Numbered from the stretch's first letter, positions 9,590-18,740 are shown. The stretch: DNA of 53,466 bases from Nitrososphaerota archaeon (GCA_009903775.1 WYEM01000016.1:1-53466); one strand, 5' to 3'. Notes: generated by a model from the sequence alone, not told the origin. Program-made: numbers and translations.

Positions 9590-11105
9590 CGCGGGCGGTC
9601 ACCTCCCTCACGAGGTCCTCGGCGGGGTCCACGAGCCCCCGGCCCGGAGCCCAGTCGAGCCTCCTCCCGAGGATCCCCCTCTCCATCCTGTAGCGGTAGA
9701 GCGCCCTCGCCCTCTGCGCGGACCTCACCGCCCTGGATATCATTTCCGCGGATCCTATGTCTCCCCTGTGGATCAAGCGCCACCCATCGGCGAGCCTCAC
9801 CGCGCCGGCGCAGGCGTTGGCGCGCGCCGAGGCCCCGGGCGGATCGGCCCCGGTGGCCAGCACCTCGGCCGCCCTCGATCCCCGGGTCACGATCGATCCG
9901 CCCTCCTCGTGCACGGATCCCCAGTAGATCCTGCAGCCGCGCCCGGAGATGGCCTCCAGGTCCGCGGAGACCGGGTGGCCCGCCGCCAGATCGCGATATT
10001 CCGGATATCCCCGGGGGGCAAGCGCCACCACGACGGTCGCCTCCTCCGAGAAGTCCATCCTGAGGCCCTCGAGCCTCCCCTCAACTGTCGCCTCCAGGAC
10101 CTCCACGAGGTCCGCCCTGAGGGACGCCAGGGCGTTCAAGCCCTCGGGGTCCCCGAGCCTCGAGTACATCTCTATCAGCGTGGGCCCCTCTATCTCCGTG
10201 AGCATCATCTGGCCGGCGACGAAGCCGACGTACCTGAGGCCCGTCTCCGATTCGATGGCCCTCACCATTGACGACACTATCTCGACGCTCCTCCTGTACT
10301 CCTCCTCGGTGAGGAAGGGCAGGAGATGCCCCGAGGAGTAGCTGCCCATTCCCCCGGTCTCCGGGCCCATCCCCAGCTCGAACGCGTGCTTGTTGTCCTG
10401 GACGGGCGGGAAGCAGCGCAGGGAGCGCCCGTCCGACAGGCACTGGACGGTGTACTCGGGTCCCCACACCTTCTCCTCTATCAGTATCCTCTCCTCCAGG
10501 TCCCCGTAGCCGGCCACGTATCTGTCGAGCCACTCCGCGTGCCTGAGCTTGAACGCGGCCTTCTCCCCGTGCAGGTAGGCCTGCCTGTCCTCGATCACCT
10601 TGACGCCCTTTCCCCCGGCCTGCCTCGCCGGCTTGAGCACCACGTTCTGGGTCCACGCGGGCGCGTCCGGCTGCGCCTCTATGTCGGCCACCGCCTCCGC
10701 GTAGCTCCTGTACGCCCTGAAGAGCAGCCTGCCGGGTATCCCGTGAGACCACTGGATCCTGCGCATGGTGGCCTTGGACATCTCGAGCGCCGCCAGGTTC
10801 CTCCTGGCGCCCACGACCGCGACGCCCAGTCCCTCCAGGGAGTCCGCGACCCCCCTGAAGAGGGGCTCCTCCGGCCCCACGACCGCCAGCTCCACCCTCC
10901 AGGCCCTCGCCAGCCGCGCGACCGCCTCGGGGTCCGAGGCGTCCGCAATCGCGTACTCGCCGCCGGTCCGCTCCACCGCCGCCCTTATCCCCGGGTTCCG
11001 ATTCTCCGAGATCCAGAAGATCCGCACGTCCCTGGAGCTGGAGGCCAGGGCCTCCGCCAGGGCGGCCTCCCTGGATCCCCCGCCCAACCCCAGCACCCTG
11101 ATCAC
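9588..11105 (-). CDS. purD: Phosphoribosylamine-glycine ligase (GAR synthetase)
   Basis: An ATP-grasp ligase joining phosphoribosylamine and glycine. The start VIRVLGLGGGSREAAL, the ATP-grasp stretch VVLKPARQAGGKGVKV, GMGPETGGMGSYS and IEMYSRLGDPEGLNAL are PurD signatures. GTG 11105 forms a GTGA overlap with purF2, which decides it over the GTG at 11123. The protein looks coding up to the purT start, but the stop expected there (TGA of the ATGA at purT) is in another frame. The purD frame itself stays open to 8910, inside purT. The end given is inferred. Confidence 0.9.
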
Positions 11106-12331
11106 GCGGATCCCCTCCAGCACCTCATGCAGAAGCCATCCGCCCCGAGCGCGGCGCGGAGCCCCTCGAGGCTAAGGAAGCGCACGCTGTCCGCGCCGAC
11201 CACCGCGGCTATCTGCTCCTCCGACAGGTCCGAGGATATCAGCTCGTCCCTCGGGGGCAGGCGGCGGAGCGGGCAGCCGCCCGCCAGCGGCGGGCTGCCC
11301 ACCCTCACGTGGACGATCCTGGCCCCCTTCCTCCTGAGGTTCCAGACCACGTTCCTGAGCGTCGTCCCCCTGACCACGCTGTCGTCGACGAGGACCACGT
11401 CCCTCCCGTCGACCGCGGATTCTATCACGTTGAGCTTCAGCTGGACCCCGGCCACCCTCTCGAGCGCCGTCCGGAGCCCCGCCGTCCTCAGCCTGCCGAC
11501 GCTGGATACGAAGCCCAGCGCCAGGGGTATCCCGGACCTCCTCGAGTAACCGATCGCCACCGGGAGGGAAGTCTCGGGCACGCCTATGACGACGTCCGCA
11601 TCGGCTGGCGCCTCCTCGGCCAGCAGCTCGCCGATCCTCTCCCTGACCGCGTAGACGCTCACGCCGTCGATCACGGAGTCGTGCCTGGCGTTGTACACGT
11701 ACTCGAAGGAGCAGCGCGAGCCCTCGCGGGGATCGGCGCTCGCCCTCGAGACCTCCAGCGGATCCATGACGATCACCTCCCCGGGGCGGATGGGACCCGC
11801 GTGCTCGAATCCCATGACCTCGAGCGCCGCCGACTCCGAGGCGACCGCGCCCATGTCGAACCCCATGGATCCGACCTCGAGCGGCAGGGATCCGCCCGGG
11901 TCCCTCCCAGCGGCCAGGGTCCCGCCCCGGGAGAGGGCGACGAACGCGTAGTGGCCGCCCGCGCCGCCGACGACGTCGGCGAGGGCCGGCGCGGGGTCGC
12001 TGGACGAGAGCGCCGCGGCGGCCTCGTCGGCGAACCTCCTCCATCCAATCTCGGGCGCGCCGTCGCCGGCCAGGACCACCTCGCCGACCTCGAACCAGGA
12101 GTCATCGCCCGACGCGACCGCGCCGACGCCCACGTAGCCCGGGGGACCCTCCTCGAGGTCCTCCGGGTCCCTCGCCTCGGCGCGGGCAACCGTGAAGCCG
12201 TCGAACACGGCGATCGCCGCCCCCTGGGAGCCGCGGTTGCGCAGCGCCATCAGACCGTAGCGGAGGAACGGCGACACCCTCCACACCTCCCTCCCTTGGC
12301 CGAACGTGCAGACACCTAGGATCCCGCCCAA
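11102..12331 (-). CDS. PurF paralogue with degenerate glutaminase domain (PurF2)
   Basis: It is related to amidophosphoribosyltransferase over 409 residues. The C-terminal phosphoribosyltransferase half keeps the PRPP loop VVLVDDSVVRGTTLRN and cysteines at PurF Fe-S positions (RCSFEY, GGCPL, FCMRC). The N-terminal half has the fold pattern ALRNRGSQGAAIAV. The nucleophile is Gly (GGILGV from TTG 12331, where PurF has CGI-G), the GHVRYAT segment is VGAVASG, and the NGNL and SDAE motifs are absent. Glutaminase activity is therefore not expected. It overlaps purF1 by 16 nt and purD by a few, so it is co-expressed. It may partner PurF1, use free ammonia, or regulate. Confidence 0.85.
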   Translation of the reverse strand: MGGILGVCTFGQGREVWRVSPFLRYGLMALRNRGSQGAAIAVFDGFTVARAEARDPEDLEEGPPGYVGVGAVASGDDSWFEVGEVVLAGDGAPEIGWRRFADEAAAALSSSDPAPALADVVGGAGGHYAFVALSRGGTLAAGRDPGGSLPLEVGSMGFDMGAVASESAALEVMGFEHAGPIRPGEVIVMDPLEVSRASADPREGSRCSFEYVYNARHDSVIDGVSVYAVRERIGELLAEEAPADADVVIGVPETSLPVAIGYSRRSGIPLALGFVSSVGRLRTAGLRTALERVAGVQLKLNVIESAVDGRDVVLVDDSVVRGTTLRNVVWNLRRKGARIVHVRVGSPPLAGGCPLRRLPPRDELISSDLSEEQIAAVVGADSVRFLSLEGLRAALGADGFCMRCWRGSA

Positions 12332-13764
12332 GAGCCCATCGCCTCCGTTATCCTCCCCCTCAAGTGGGGGGCCCTGAGGGCGGCCTCCGCCAGCGCGGAG
12401 GCGCGCCTAGTGGGGTAGTGTCCGGTGACGCACGCGACGCAGGAGTCGCGCCCCACTACCTCCAGGAAGTCGTCTAGGTCCTGGTAGTTGACGCTGTCGG
12501 CCCCTATCCTGCGCGCCACCTCCTCGGGGCCGCGGTTGAACCCGATCAGCTCGCCGTACGTCGCCATGTCTATGCCGTAGAAGCAGGGGTGCGAGATCTT
12601 GGGGAAGGTCGAGAACACGTGGACCTCCGCGGCCCCGGCCGACCTCAGCGAGGACACGAGGTGCCTGAGGGTGTCGCCCCTGACCACGCTGTCGTCGATC
12701 AGGGCTACCCTCCTGCCGGCGGCCCTCCTGGACACGTTGTACTTCCTCGCTATGAGCTCGGGCCTCTCGTCATCCCTGGACATGAACGCCCTGGCCCTGA
12801 CGAACCTGTGCTTGAAGACGAGCGGCTCCAGGGGCTTCCCCGAGACCTCGTGGAACCCGTACGCCGCGTCGGCTGCCGTCTCCGGCACGGGGGACACGAC
12901 GTCCACGCGCGCCACCACCTCGGGATAGCGGCGCGCGAGCCTCCTCCCCAGCTCCCTCCTGACCTCGTAGACGTACCTGCCGCCCAGGATCGAGTCCGGC
13001 CTGGCGAAGTACGCGTACTCGAATGAGCAGAGGCGCTCCGGGGCGGCGGGCGCGTACCTCGAGCGGGAGATCGCCCCGTCCCTCACCACAATCAGCTCCC
13101 CGGGGGCCAGGGGCCCCACCGGCTCGGCGCCTATCATGTCGAGCGCGACGGTCTCGGACGCGAACACGAAGCCGGACCCGATGCGGCCCGCGAAGAGCGG
13201 CTTTATCCCGTTCGGATCCCTGGCGGCGAAGAGGGTCCCATCGTCGATCAGCCCGACGATCGAGTAGGCTCCGTCGACGGTCCCGGACGCGCGCGCCAGC
13301 GCGCCCTCGAGGCCTCCCGCGCCCAGGCCCCGCAGGATCTCGAGCGCGAGCACCTCGGCGTCCGATCCGGTCCTCAGGCGCGCCCCCGAGGCCTCCAGCT
13401 CCCTCCTGAGCTCCAGCGCGTTGGCGAGGTTGCCGTTGTAGGCGATCGCGAGCCTCCTGCCGTGGCCCTCCACCAGCACCGGCTGGGCGTCCGCCAGCAG
13501 CTCGGACGCCGAGCTGCCCCCGGAGGTCGCGTACCTGACGTGGCCTATGCCCAGCTCACCGTCCATCGCGCCCGGATCGGGCCGCCGCGAGTCGGGGAGC
13601 GGCCCCAGGTCGACCGCCCTCAGGATCTCGCCCCCGCGGAGCACGGCGAACCCGTGGGACTGCTGTCCCCGGTGGTTGAGGCTCAGGAGCGACCAGTAGA
13701 GGTCGCTGATGACTCCGCCCCCGCGCCTATATATTCCCACCACTCCGCAGCTCTCCCTTGGCAG
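12316..13764 (-). CDS. purF: Amidophosphoribosyltransferase (PurF1)
   Basis: First enzyme of purine synthesis: PRPP plus glutamine gives phosphoribosylamine. Glutaminase residues are present: Cys in SCGVVGIY, LNHRGQQSHGFAV, GHVRYATSG, YNGNL and GSDAE. The PRPP loop is VALIDDSVVRGDTLRH, and the four putative Fe-S cysteines are in LCSFEYAYF, HPCFYGID and CVAC. The first ordinary start (GTG 13743) lies after the Cys codon 13747-13749. Upstream, an in-frame TGA at 13771-13773 leaves only CTG 13762-13764 as a near-cognate start, giving a short propeptide before Cys. The start is therefore uncertain (CTG, or a local indel). It overlaps purC. Confidence 0.9.
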   Translation of the reverse strand: MPRESCGVVGIYRRGGGVISDLYWSLLSLNHRGQQSHGFAVLRGGEILRAVDLGPLPDSRRPDPGAMDGELGIGHVRYATSGGSSASELLADAQPVLVEGHGRRLAIAYNGNLANALELRRELEASGARLRTGSDAEVLALEILRGLGAGGLEGALARASGTVDGAYSIVGLIDDGTLFAARDPNGIKPLFAGRIGSGFVFASETVALDMIGAEPVGPLAPGELIVVRDGAISRSRYAPAAPERLCSFEYAYFARPDSILGGRYVYEVRRELGRRLARRYPEVVARVDVVSPVPETAADAAYGFHEVSGKPLEPLVFKHRFVRARAFMSRDDERPELIARKYNVSRRAAGRRVALIDDSVVRGDTLRHLVSSLRSAGAAEVHVFSTFPKISHPCFYGIDMATYGELIGFNRGPEEVARRIGADSVNYQDLDDFLEVVGRDSCVACVTGHYPTRRASALAEAALRAPHLRGRITEAMGSWAGS

Positions 13765-14638
13765 CCTCCATCACCTCGTCAAGCCCCAGGAGCCCCAGGT
13801 CCTCCGGGCGCGCGGCGCCGGCCATGACCCTGTACGCCCCCATCGCCCTCCTAGCCACCTGGTCCACCACGACTCCGGGGAGCCCGCACCTCACGCAGCC
13901 GACCTCCCTGAGGTAGGCCCTCAGGAACTCCTTGTCCAGGCAGTGATCCTCCTGCCGCTTCCCGGGCTCGTAGTACTCGGACGGCCATATGCGCGCCGAA
14001 TCGTGCGTGGGCGGCTCGTCTATCTGGATCAGCCCGTCCCGCGTCCTGCCGAACTCGAACTTCGCGTCCGCGAGTATCAGCCCCCTCGAGGACGCCACGC
14101 GGCGGTAGAAATCGTAGAGCCTGAGGCTCGCCTCCTCCAGCTCCCTCCACTCATCCCATGTCAGGAGCCCGGACGATACTGCGTCCCGGGCGCTTATCTC
14201 CTCGTCGTGCCCGACTTGGCTCTTGGTCGTGGGAGTCAGCACGGGCTCCGGCAGCTCGTCGGCCATCCTCAGGCCGGGCGGCAGCTCGACGCCCGAGATG
14301 GTCGTCCTTCCCCTCGAGTAGGCGCGCCACGCGGAGCCGTAGAGGTAGCCCCTGACTATGAACTCCAAGTCTATCCTCGATGCCTTCACGACCTCCACGG
14401 AGCGCTCGTCGACCCTCCTCAGCAGGTGGTTCGGGTACACGCCCCTGCTCATGCCCAGCAGGAGGACCGACATCTCGCTGAGCGCGACGCCCTTCCCGGG
14501 TATGGGATCCGGCAGGACCTCGTCGAACGCTGATATCCTGTCCGTGAAGACTATGAGCAGGCGGTCCCCCATGTCGTAGATGTCCTTCACCTTGCCCCTC
14601 CACGAGGGAGACCCCCTATCCACGCATTCGGACGCCAA
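13727..14638 (-). CDS. purC: SAICAR synthetase
   Basis: It couples CAIR and aspartate with ATP. Typical motifs are RGKVKDIYDMGDRLLIVFTDRISAFD at the N-terminus, GVYPNHLL, FIVRGYLYGSAW, and LADAKFEFGRTRDG with IDEPPTHDSARIW. It has 303 residues, like archaeal and yeast-type PurC. It is the first gene of the leftward pur operon. TTG 14638 lies about 24 nt from the TATA-like stretch at 14657-14666, while GTG 14625 lies about 25 nt from the one at 14645-14652, so two starts are possible. Its stop TAG lies inside purF1. Confidence 0.93.
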   Translation of the reverse strand: MASECVDRGSPSWRGKVKDIYDMGDRLLIVFTDRISAFDEVLPDPIPGKGVALSEMSVLLLGMSRGVYPNHLLRRVDERSVEVVKASRIDLEFIVRGYLYGSAWRAYSRGRTTISGVELPPGLRMADELPEPVLTPTTKSQVGHDEEISARDAVSSGLLTWDEWRELEEASLRLYDFYRRVASSRGLILADAKFEFGRTRDGLIQIDEPPTHDSARIWPSEYYEPGKRQEDHCLDKEFLRAYLREVGCVRCGLPGVVVDQVARRAMGAYRVMAGAARPEDLGLLGLDEVMEAAKGELRSGGNI

Positions 14639-14640
14639 AT

Positions 14641-14667
14641 CGCTTTATTTAAAAATTTTTTATATGT
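14641..14667 (-). promoter_or_regulatory. Promoter of the purC operon
   Basis: A 27-nt A/T-only-like stretch containing two TATA candidates (tttaaaaa and tttttatatg in plus-strand reading) lies directly upstream of purC, between it and the end of the formate dehydrogenase-like gene. It is the only clear promoter before the tightly overlapping purC-F1-F2-D-T-S-L-Q series, so it probably drives the whole operon. Confidence 0.6.
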
Positions 14668-14690
14668 GCGCGCAAAGTTGGCACGAGAAT

Positions 14691-16670
14691 TTAAAGGGAA
14701 TCGGCGCCGGTTTCGGCGCGAGGGGCCGCGCTGATTTCGGCGGACGGCGGGACCAGCTGCGCGTCCCCGAGGTAGACCCTCACTGGTATGAACTTGTACC
14801 TCGGCGTCCTGGAACACTCCGAGAGCTCCGGCGGCACCAGGTCATTGTAGCGGGCCCTCCTGTTGCTCAGATGATATCCGATGAACCCCCTGGGAATCAC
14901 CGCGCTCCCCCTGGCCGGCGCCTCCAAGCACCCCGCGTCGCTGCAGACCCTGACCCTGAGGCCCTCGATCCCGAGCTCCTCCAGGTCCGCGGGATTCATG
15001 AGCACAGCGGGTCCCCCCGAGGCCCTCGCGAGCGACCTCACCCTCCAGGTGACCTCGCCCCCCAGGAAGTGATGGGGGCTCCGGAGGTCCACCAGCAGCC
15101 AACTGCCGGGCGGCACGTCGATGGGGCCCGGATCTGTTGCCAGCGCGAACCTGGGGCGGATCGGCCCCTTCTGGGCCCACTGATCGAGGCCGGAGGCCAG
15201 CGCTCCGGGGTCCACGGAGCGGTACCCCGGGACGAGCTCGACCATCTCGCGGGTCACGTCCATCGCGGACGAGTAGCCCAGCTCGCGCCCTAGGATCCTC
15301 GCCAGCTCGGACGCTATCCTCCACTCCTGGAGCTGGGAGCCCGGGGGAGGCGCGGCCGGCCTCACCGGCCTCACCCTCCTCTCTCCGTTGGTCACGGTGC
15401 CCTCCCTCTCCGGCATCAGCGGTGTGGGGAGCAGGACGTCCGCCAGCTCCGTCGTCTCGTTGGGGTAGCTGCACATGCAGACGACGAACGAGTTCTCCAG
15501 CGCCCGCTCCACCGCCCGGGGGCTCGGCATGCTGTGCACAGGATTCATGTCGGTCATGAGGATGACCTCGGGGCTTCCCCTGAGAAGCGCGTCGGTGAAC
15601 GTGATGCCGCCGCCCGGGATCGGGCCCCAGCGCCCCTCCGCCCTCGACCGCGAGGCATCGTCCCAGCAGCGCAGCCCCGGGCAGGCGCCCATGTCGCCCA
15701 CGCCCTGGACGTTCACGAGCCCCCTCATGGTGAGGACCCTCGCGCCCTTCAGCAGGGCCAGGTCGTAGAGGGACCTCAGGGCCGCGCAGCCCCCGGGACC
15801 GTGCGCGAGGCCCATGCCGCTGGCGACGCCCATGCGCGCGGAGCCCGCGACGAGCTCAGCTGCCCGGCGCAGTTCCCCGGGGGATCCCATGAGCGCATCC
15901 GCGGCCCTCGTGAGGTCGTAACCCATGACCCACTCGCGGTACTCCCGGAATCCGTCCACGAGCTCGACGCCATCAGCGTAGGCGCGCGACTCGATGACCT
16001 CCCTGGCGATGTAGTTGAGGACCGCCACCTCTCCCCCCGGCCGCACGAGCAGGGAGAGGTCGGACGCGCGGGAGGTCTCCGCGGCGACCGATCCCATGTA
16101 GACGACCGCCGTCCCCCGGGCGCGGGCCCTGGAGATCCTGGAGTACATGGGAGGATAGTCGACGGCCGGGTTCGTGCCGGCCAGGAGCAGGAGGTCCAGC
16201 CCCCCGATGTCGTCCAGGGTCCCGGTGGACGCGGGGACACCGTATATCTCCCTCAGCGCGTCCACGGTGGACGAGTGGCAGACCCTCGCGCTCGCGTTGT
16301 CCACGTTCGGCGTCCCCACGACGGCCAGGGCGGTCCTCACCAGGGCCAGGGCGTCCTCGTTGGTCACCCTCCCCGAGATCGCGAAGTGCACCCCCTCGGG
16401 ATCGGATCCCGCCAGCTCGCGCGCCACGATCTCCAGAGCCTCCCTCCAGCCCACCGTCCTAGGACGGCCGCGCTTCCCGCCCCTGACGATCGGCGCCATG
16501 AGCCTCCCCCGGTACATGGCCTCGTGCACGGTGAGGCCCCTTATGCACGGCGACCCGCCGCTGACCGGGTCCGACGGATCGGGCCCCGTGGACGAAGCGC
16601 GCCCCCCGCGGACCTCGAAGCGCAGCCTGCAGGCCAGCCCACAGTATGGACATATTCCGAGGGAAGCCAC
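14691..16670 (-). CDS. Formate dehydrogenase-like molybdopterin oxidoreductase
   Basis: A DMSO-reductase-family enzyme carrying bis-MGD and one [4Fe-4S] cluster. The N-terminal cluster motif is CPYCGLAC followed by CIRGLTVHE. DNASARVCHSSTV matches the formate dehydrogenase metal-ligand segment, with Cys rather than selenocysteine. Later blocks include GTNPAVDYP, NVQGVGDMGACPG, and DVLLPTPLMPEREGTVTNGERRV, a strong FDH/NuoG-type signature. About 659 residues; no Tat signal, so probably cytoplasmic. GTG 16670 is chosen because a TATA-like box (16690-16699) lies about 25 nt upstream and the cluster motif follows at once. No electron-transfer partner gene is adjacent. Formate supply for PurT is possible but unproven. 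Confidence 0.82.
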   Translation of the reverse strand: MASLGICPYCGLACRLRFEVRGGRASSTGPDPSDPVSGGSPCIRGLTVHEAMYRGRLMAPIVRGGKRGRPRTVGWREALEIVARELAGSDPEGVHFAISGRVTNEDALALVRTALAVVGTPNVDNASARVCHSSTVDALREIYGVPASTGTLDDIGGLDLLLLAGTNPAVDYPPMYSRISRARARGTAVVYMGSVAAETSRASDLSLLVRPGGEVAVLNYIAREVIESRAYADGVELVDGFREYREWVMGYDLTRAADALMGSPGELRRAAELVAGSARMGVASGMGLAHGPGGCAALRSLYDLALLKGARVLTMRGLVNVQGVGDMGACPGLRCWDDASRSRAEGRWGPIPGGGITFTDALLRGSPEVILMTDMNPVHSMPSPRAVERALENSFVVCMCSYPNETTELADVLLPTPLMPEREGTVTNGERRVRPVRPAAPPPGSQLQEWRIASELARILGRELGYSSAMDVTREMVELVPGYRSVDPGALASGLDQWAQKGPIRPRFALATDPGPIDVPPGSWLLVDLRSPHHFLGGEVTWRVRSLARASGGPAVLMNPADLEELGIEGLRVRVCSDAGCLEAPARGSAVIPRGFIGYHLSNRRARYNDLVPPELSECSRTPRYKFIPVRVYLGDAQLVPPSAEISAAPRAETGADSL

Positions 16671-16689
16671 GCGGGCATTCGCCTTGAAG

Positions 16690-16699
16690 ATATTTATAT
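16690..16699 (-). promoter_or_regulatory. TATA-like box of the FDH-like gene
   Basis: atatttatat in GC-rich surroundings, centred 25 nt upstream of GTG 16670. It selects that start over ATG/GTG codons further upstream, which would place this box within the coding region. Confidence 0.55.
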
Positions 16700-16734
16700 C
16701 GTTGCGCCGCACGCATATGATAAATTTACACGAG

Positions 16735-17157
16735 TCATCCGCGGCGCCGGGGGCGCCCGGCGGAGTCCAGCGCCTCGTTGCACATGCCGTCCACGATCCT
16801 GATGAACGGGTCCTCCCTGGGCACGTTCACGAGCTCGACGCCCTCGAACCTCGAGGACAGCTCCCTCGCGCGGGAGAGCAGCCCCCTCATCCTGGGGTCC
16901 CTGGCGCGCCATGACCCCGAGAGCTGGCTGATCACCAGCCTGCTGTCCGAGTGCAGGCGGATCCTCCGGATGCCGAGCCTGAGGGCCTCCTCCATCGCCC
17001 TGATCACGGCCACGTACTCGGCCTCGTTGTTCGTGCACCTCCCCAGGCGCTCGCTGCGGCGGGCGAGCACCCTGCCGCCGCTGATTATCAGGAATCCGTA
17101 GGCGCAGGGGCCGGGGTTGCCCCGCGACGCGCCGTCCGTGTATATGGAGGCCTCCAC
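16735..17157 (-). CDS. rnhA: Ribonuclease HI
   Basis: Cleaves RNA in RNA-DNA hybrids. It is a compact 140-residue domain: IYTDGASRGNPGP carries the first Asp, TNNEAEYVAVIRAMEEAL the Glu, LHSDSRLVISQLSG the second Asp and IVDGMCNEAL the last Asp of the active site. GTG 17157 places the first strand at the N-terminus as in archaeal type 1 RNases H; a longer frame to 17247 has no homology. It lies just after the V4R gene and may be co-transcribed. Confidence 0.88.
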   Translation of the reverse strand: MEASIYTDGASRGNPGPCAYGFLIISGGRVLARRSERLGRCTNNEAEYVAVIRAMEEALRLGIRRIRLHSDSRLVISQLSGSWRARDPRMRGLLSRARELSSRFEGVELVNVPREDPFIRIVDGMCNEALDSAGRPRRRG

Positions 17158-17182
17158 GGGGTCGCGGCCCCGCCGGGCCCCT

Positions 17183-17995
17183 ATTAACGTCGCTGGGAGG
17201 TGGATGCCCGGCCCTCCTCGCCTCGAAGGCGCACCTGTCGGACCCATCGTTGACGCACTCCACCTCCTCTACGTCCCACTCCCCACCCTCGAGCCCCGAG
17301 AGGAATCCGGCCAGGACCCCGCGGAACCAGTGAGACGTCCTCCCCCTCCTCCTGCCCCTCAGGAGGTCGCACTCCACGAGGTCGCGCACCTCTATCCTGT
17401 AGTGAGACCCGTCGGCGCTCCCCAGGAGTTCGATGCGCGACGCGTACCCGTGGGACTCGAGGATCCTGAGGTGCGCGCCAAGCGCCGGCCCCGGCCCCAG
17501 CGCGCCTGAGAGCTCGGCCGCCGCCTGGCGGCCCGAGAACATGCCGGCGTAGTAGGCGAAGGCGGATCCCGCGGGGTCCCCCATGTACTCCCGGGCCCCG
17601 AGGAACAGCCCCAGGAGCGCGCGGGACGTCATCACGACGGACCTGACGCCGCCCGCCTCGAGTATGTGGCCGCCCGCGGCCGCGAACCCCCTCGTCGGGC
17701 CCCCGATTACCCTAACCGAGGCGAGGCCCTCCATGGCCGACAGCCTCGAGGCGACCTCCCGCGGATCAGCCGCCGACCCCGTGACGTCCAGGATCCCGAC
17801 GCACCTCAGGCTCGGGCCCTCCCCTGAGCACATCAAGCCGAGGACGCGGAAGCCGGCCTTCCTCAGGCCGTCGTAGAGCACCCCGAGGTATCCGGCGGCC
17901 ACGTCCGCCTCGAGCGCGACCAGGTCCCTTCCGGGGGCCATCCAGGACACCGGCACCATGAGGGCGCCGGAGTCCCGCGCACGTCCGGATTCCAA
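17183..17995 (-). CDS. V4R-domain protein
   Basis: About 270 residues. The C-terminal part has the V4R small-molecule-binding pattern: YRIEVRDLVECDLL, then a helix with GVLAGFLSGL, and the closing VECVNDGSDRCAFEAR with its paired cysteines. The N-terminal 120 residues contain a strand/helix region (CVGILDVTG, VRVIGGPTRGFA) I do not recognise. TTG 17995 lies 26 nt from a TATA-like stretch at 18019-18032. The V4R homology ends near 17220 and a TAA-TAG pair sits at 17181-17186, but in another frame. The actual frame runs to 16694 through rnhA. The function is probably ligand-sensing; the ligand is unknown. Confidence 0.65.
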
Positions 17996-18122
17996 CGCGG
18001 TGGAAGTAGGCCGAGGTGGTATATTATATTTATGGCCAAATGTGTTACCTGTGAGCGCTAGTTATTGCATAATGGATGGATATGCACATATTATGTTAGT
18101 CATTCGGCAATTCGGTTGCAGT

Positions 18123-18668
18123 TCAGCCGGCCGCGGGCCTCCCGGAGTTCTCCCCGGCCAGGGCTCCGAGCGCCCTGCGGGCGAACTCCCTCAGGACGCG
18201 GCCCAGATCGCGATCGGGCGCGCCGCACTCCCTCCGGAGGTCCGCTAGGAGGCCACCCAGGTAGCGCTCGTCAACAGGGGCGGCCATAGACCTCCTCGCG
18301 ATCTCCCTCGCCGATTCCATGCGGCCCCTCTGGGCATGGACGGCCGCGGCGCAGCACTTCACCAGAAATCCCAGCGATCCCCCCGCGAGCCCCGGCGTGC
18401 CGCGCCACAGCGACTCCAGCACCTCGTGCGCCTCCCAGAACCTCCCCATTGACATCAGCTCGAGCCCCCTCCTCAGGGGATCGCCAGCGCCCTCGATCGT
18501 CCCGACGTCGACGACGTCCAGCACGGCGCATCCCCAGTCCGCGCATCCTTCCCCCTCCACGTCCACCTCCGCGTGGTCATAATCCAGCCTGACGTCGATG
18601 ACCCTGAGCCCGGCGGCCAGCGCCCTGGACCTCAGCTCATCCCTGGACGCGCCGGCGCAGCCCAGCAC
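18123..18668 (-). CDS. DUF309-domain protein
   Basis: 181 residues with the DUF309 signature GRFWEAHEVLESLWRG near residue 75, followed by two helices with KCCAAAVHAQRGR. Its role is unknown. The N-terminal part (about 70 residues, with DYDHAEVDVEGEGCADWGC) is not recognised. The gene starts about 30 nt after the right end of the TnpB element described below. Its natural promoter or first codons may have been displaced by that insertion; GTG 18668 is the first usable start, although the frame is open upstream. Confidence 0.65.
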   Translation of the reverse strand: MLGCAGASRDELRSRALAAGLRVIDVRLDYDHAEVDVEGEGCADWGCAVLDVVDVGTIEGAGDPLRRGLELMSMGRFWEAHEVLESLWRGTPGLAGGSLGFLVKCCAAAVHAQRGRMESAREIARRSMAAPVDERYLGGLLADLRRECGAPDRDLGRVLREFARRALGALAGENSGRPAAG

Positions 18669-18698
18669 GTAGATCCTGCGCGGCCCGCTCAGAACGAT

Positions 18699-18716
18699 CT
18701 GACCCCCTCCCCGCCC
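18699..18716 (-). ncRNA. 3' part of an interrupted TnpB right-end scaffold
   Basis: This 18-nt stretch (minus strand, ending in ggtcag) matches the terminal part of the scaffold at 30498-30515. Together with 19849-19920 it reconstitutes one TnpB right end, split by the IS in between. The scaffold end points toward the DUF309 gene, so the original guide portion would be the sequence just below 18699. Confidence 0.6.
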
Positions 18717-18735
18717 TTCACTGTAGACCCAAAAT
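18717..18735 (+). repeat. Terminal inverted repeat, left
   Basis: 19-nt terminal repeat, exact reverse complement of 19834-19852. It is followed by an A/T-rich promoter-like stretch before the 3' end of the transposase gene. Confidence 0.8.
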
Positions 18736-18740
18736 CACCT

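Noticed and set aside
12316-13743. PurF1 starting at GTG 13743
   Set aside because: That start would leave out the nucleophilic Cys two codons upstream, although all other glutaminase residues are intact.
14691-16670. Selenocysteine formate dehydrogenase
   Set aside because: The metal-ligand position is a normal Cys (ARVCHSS) with no in-frame TGA to read through.
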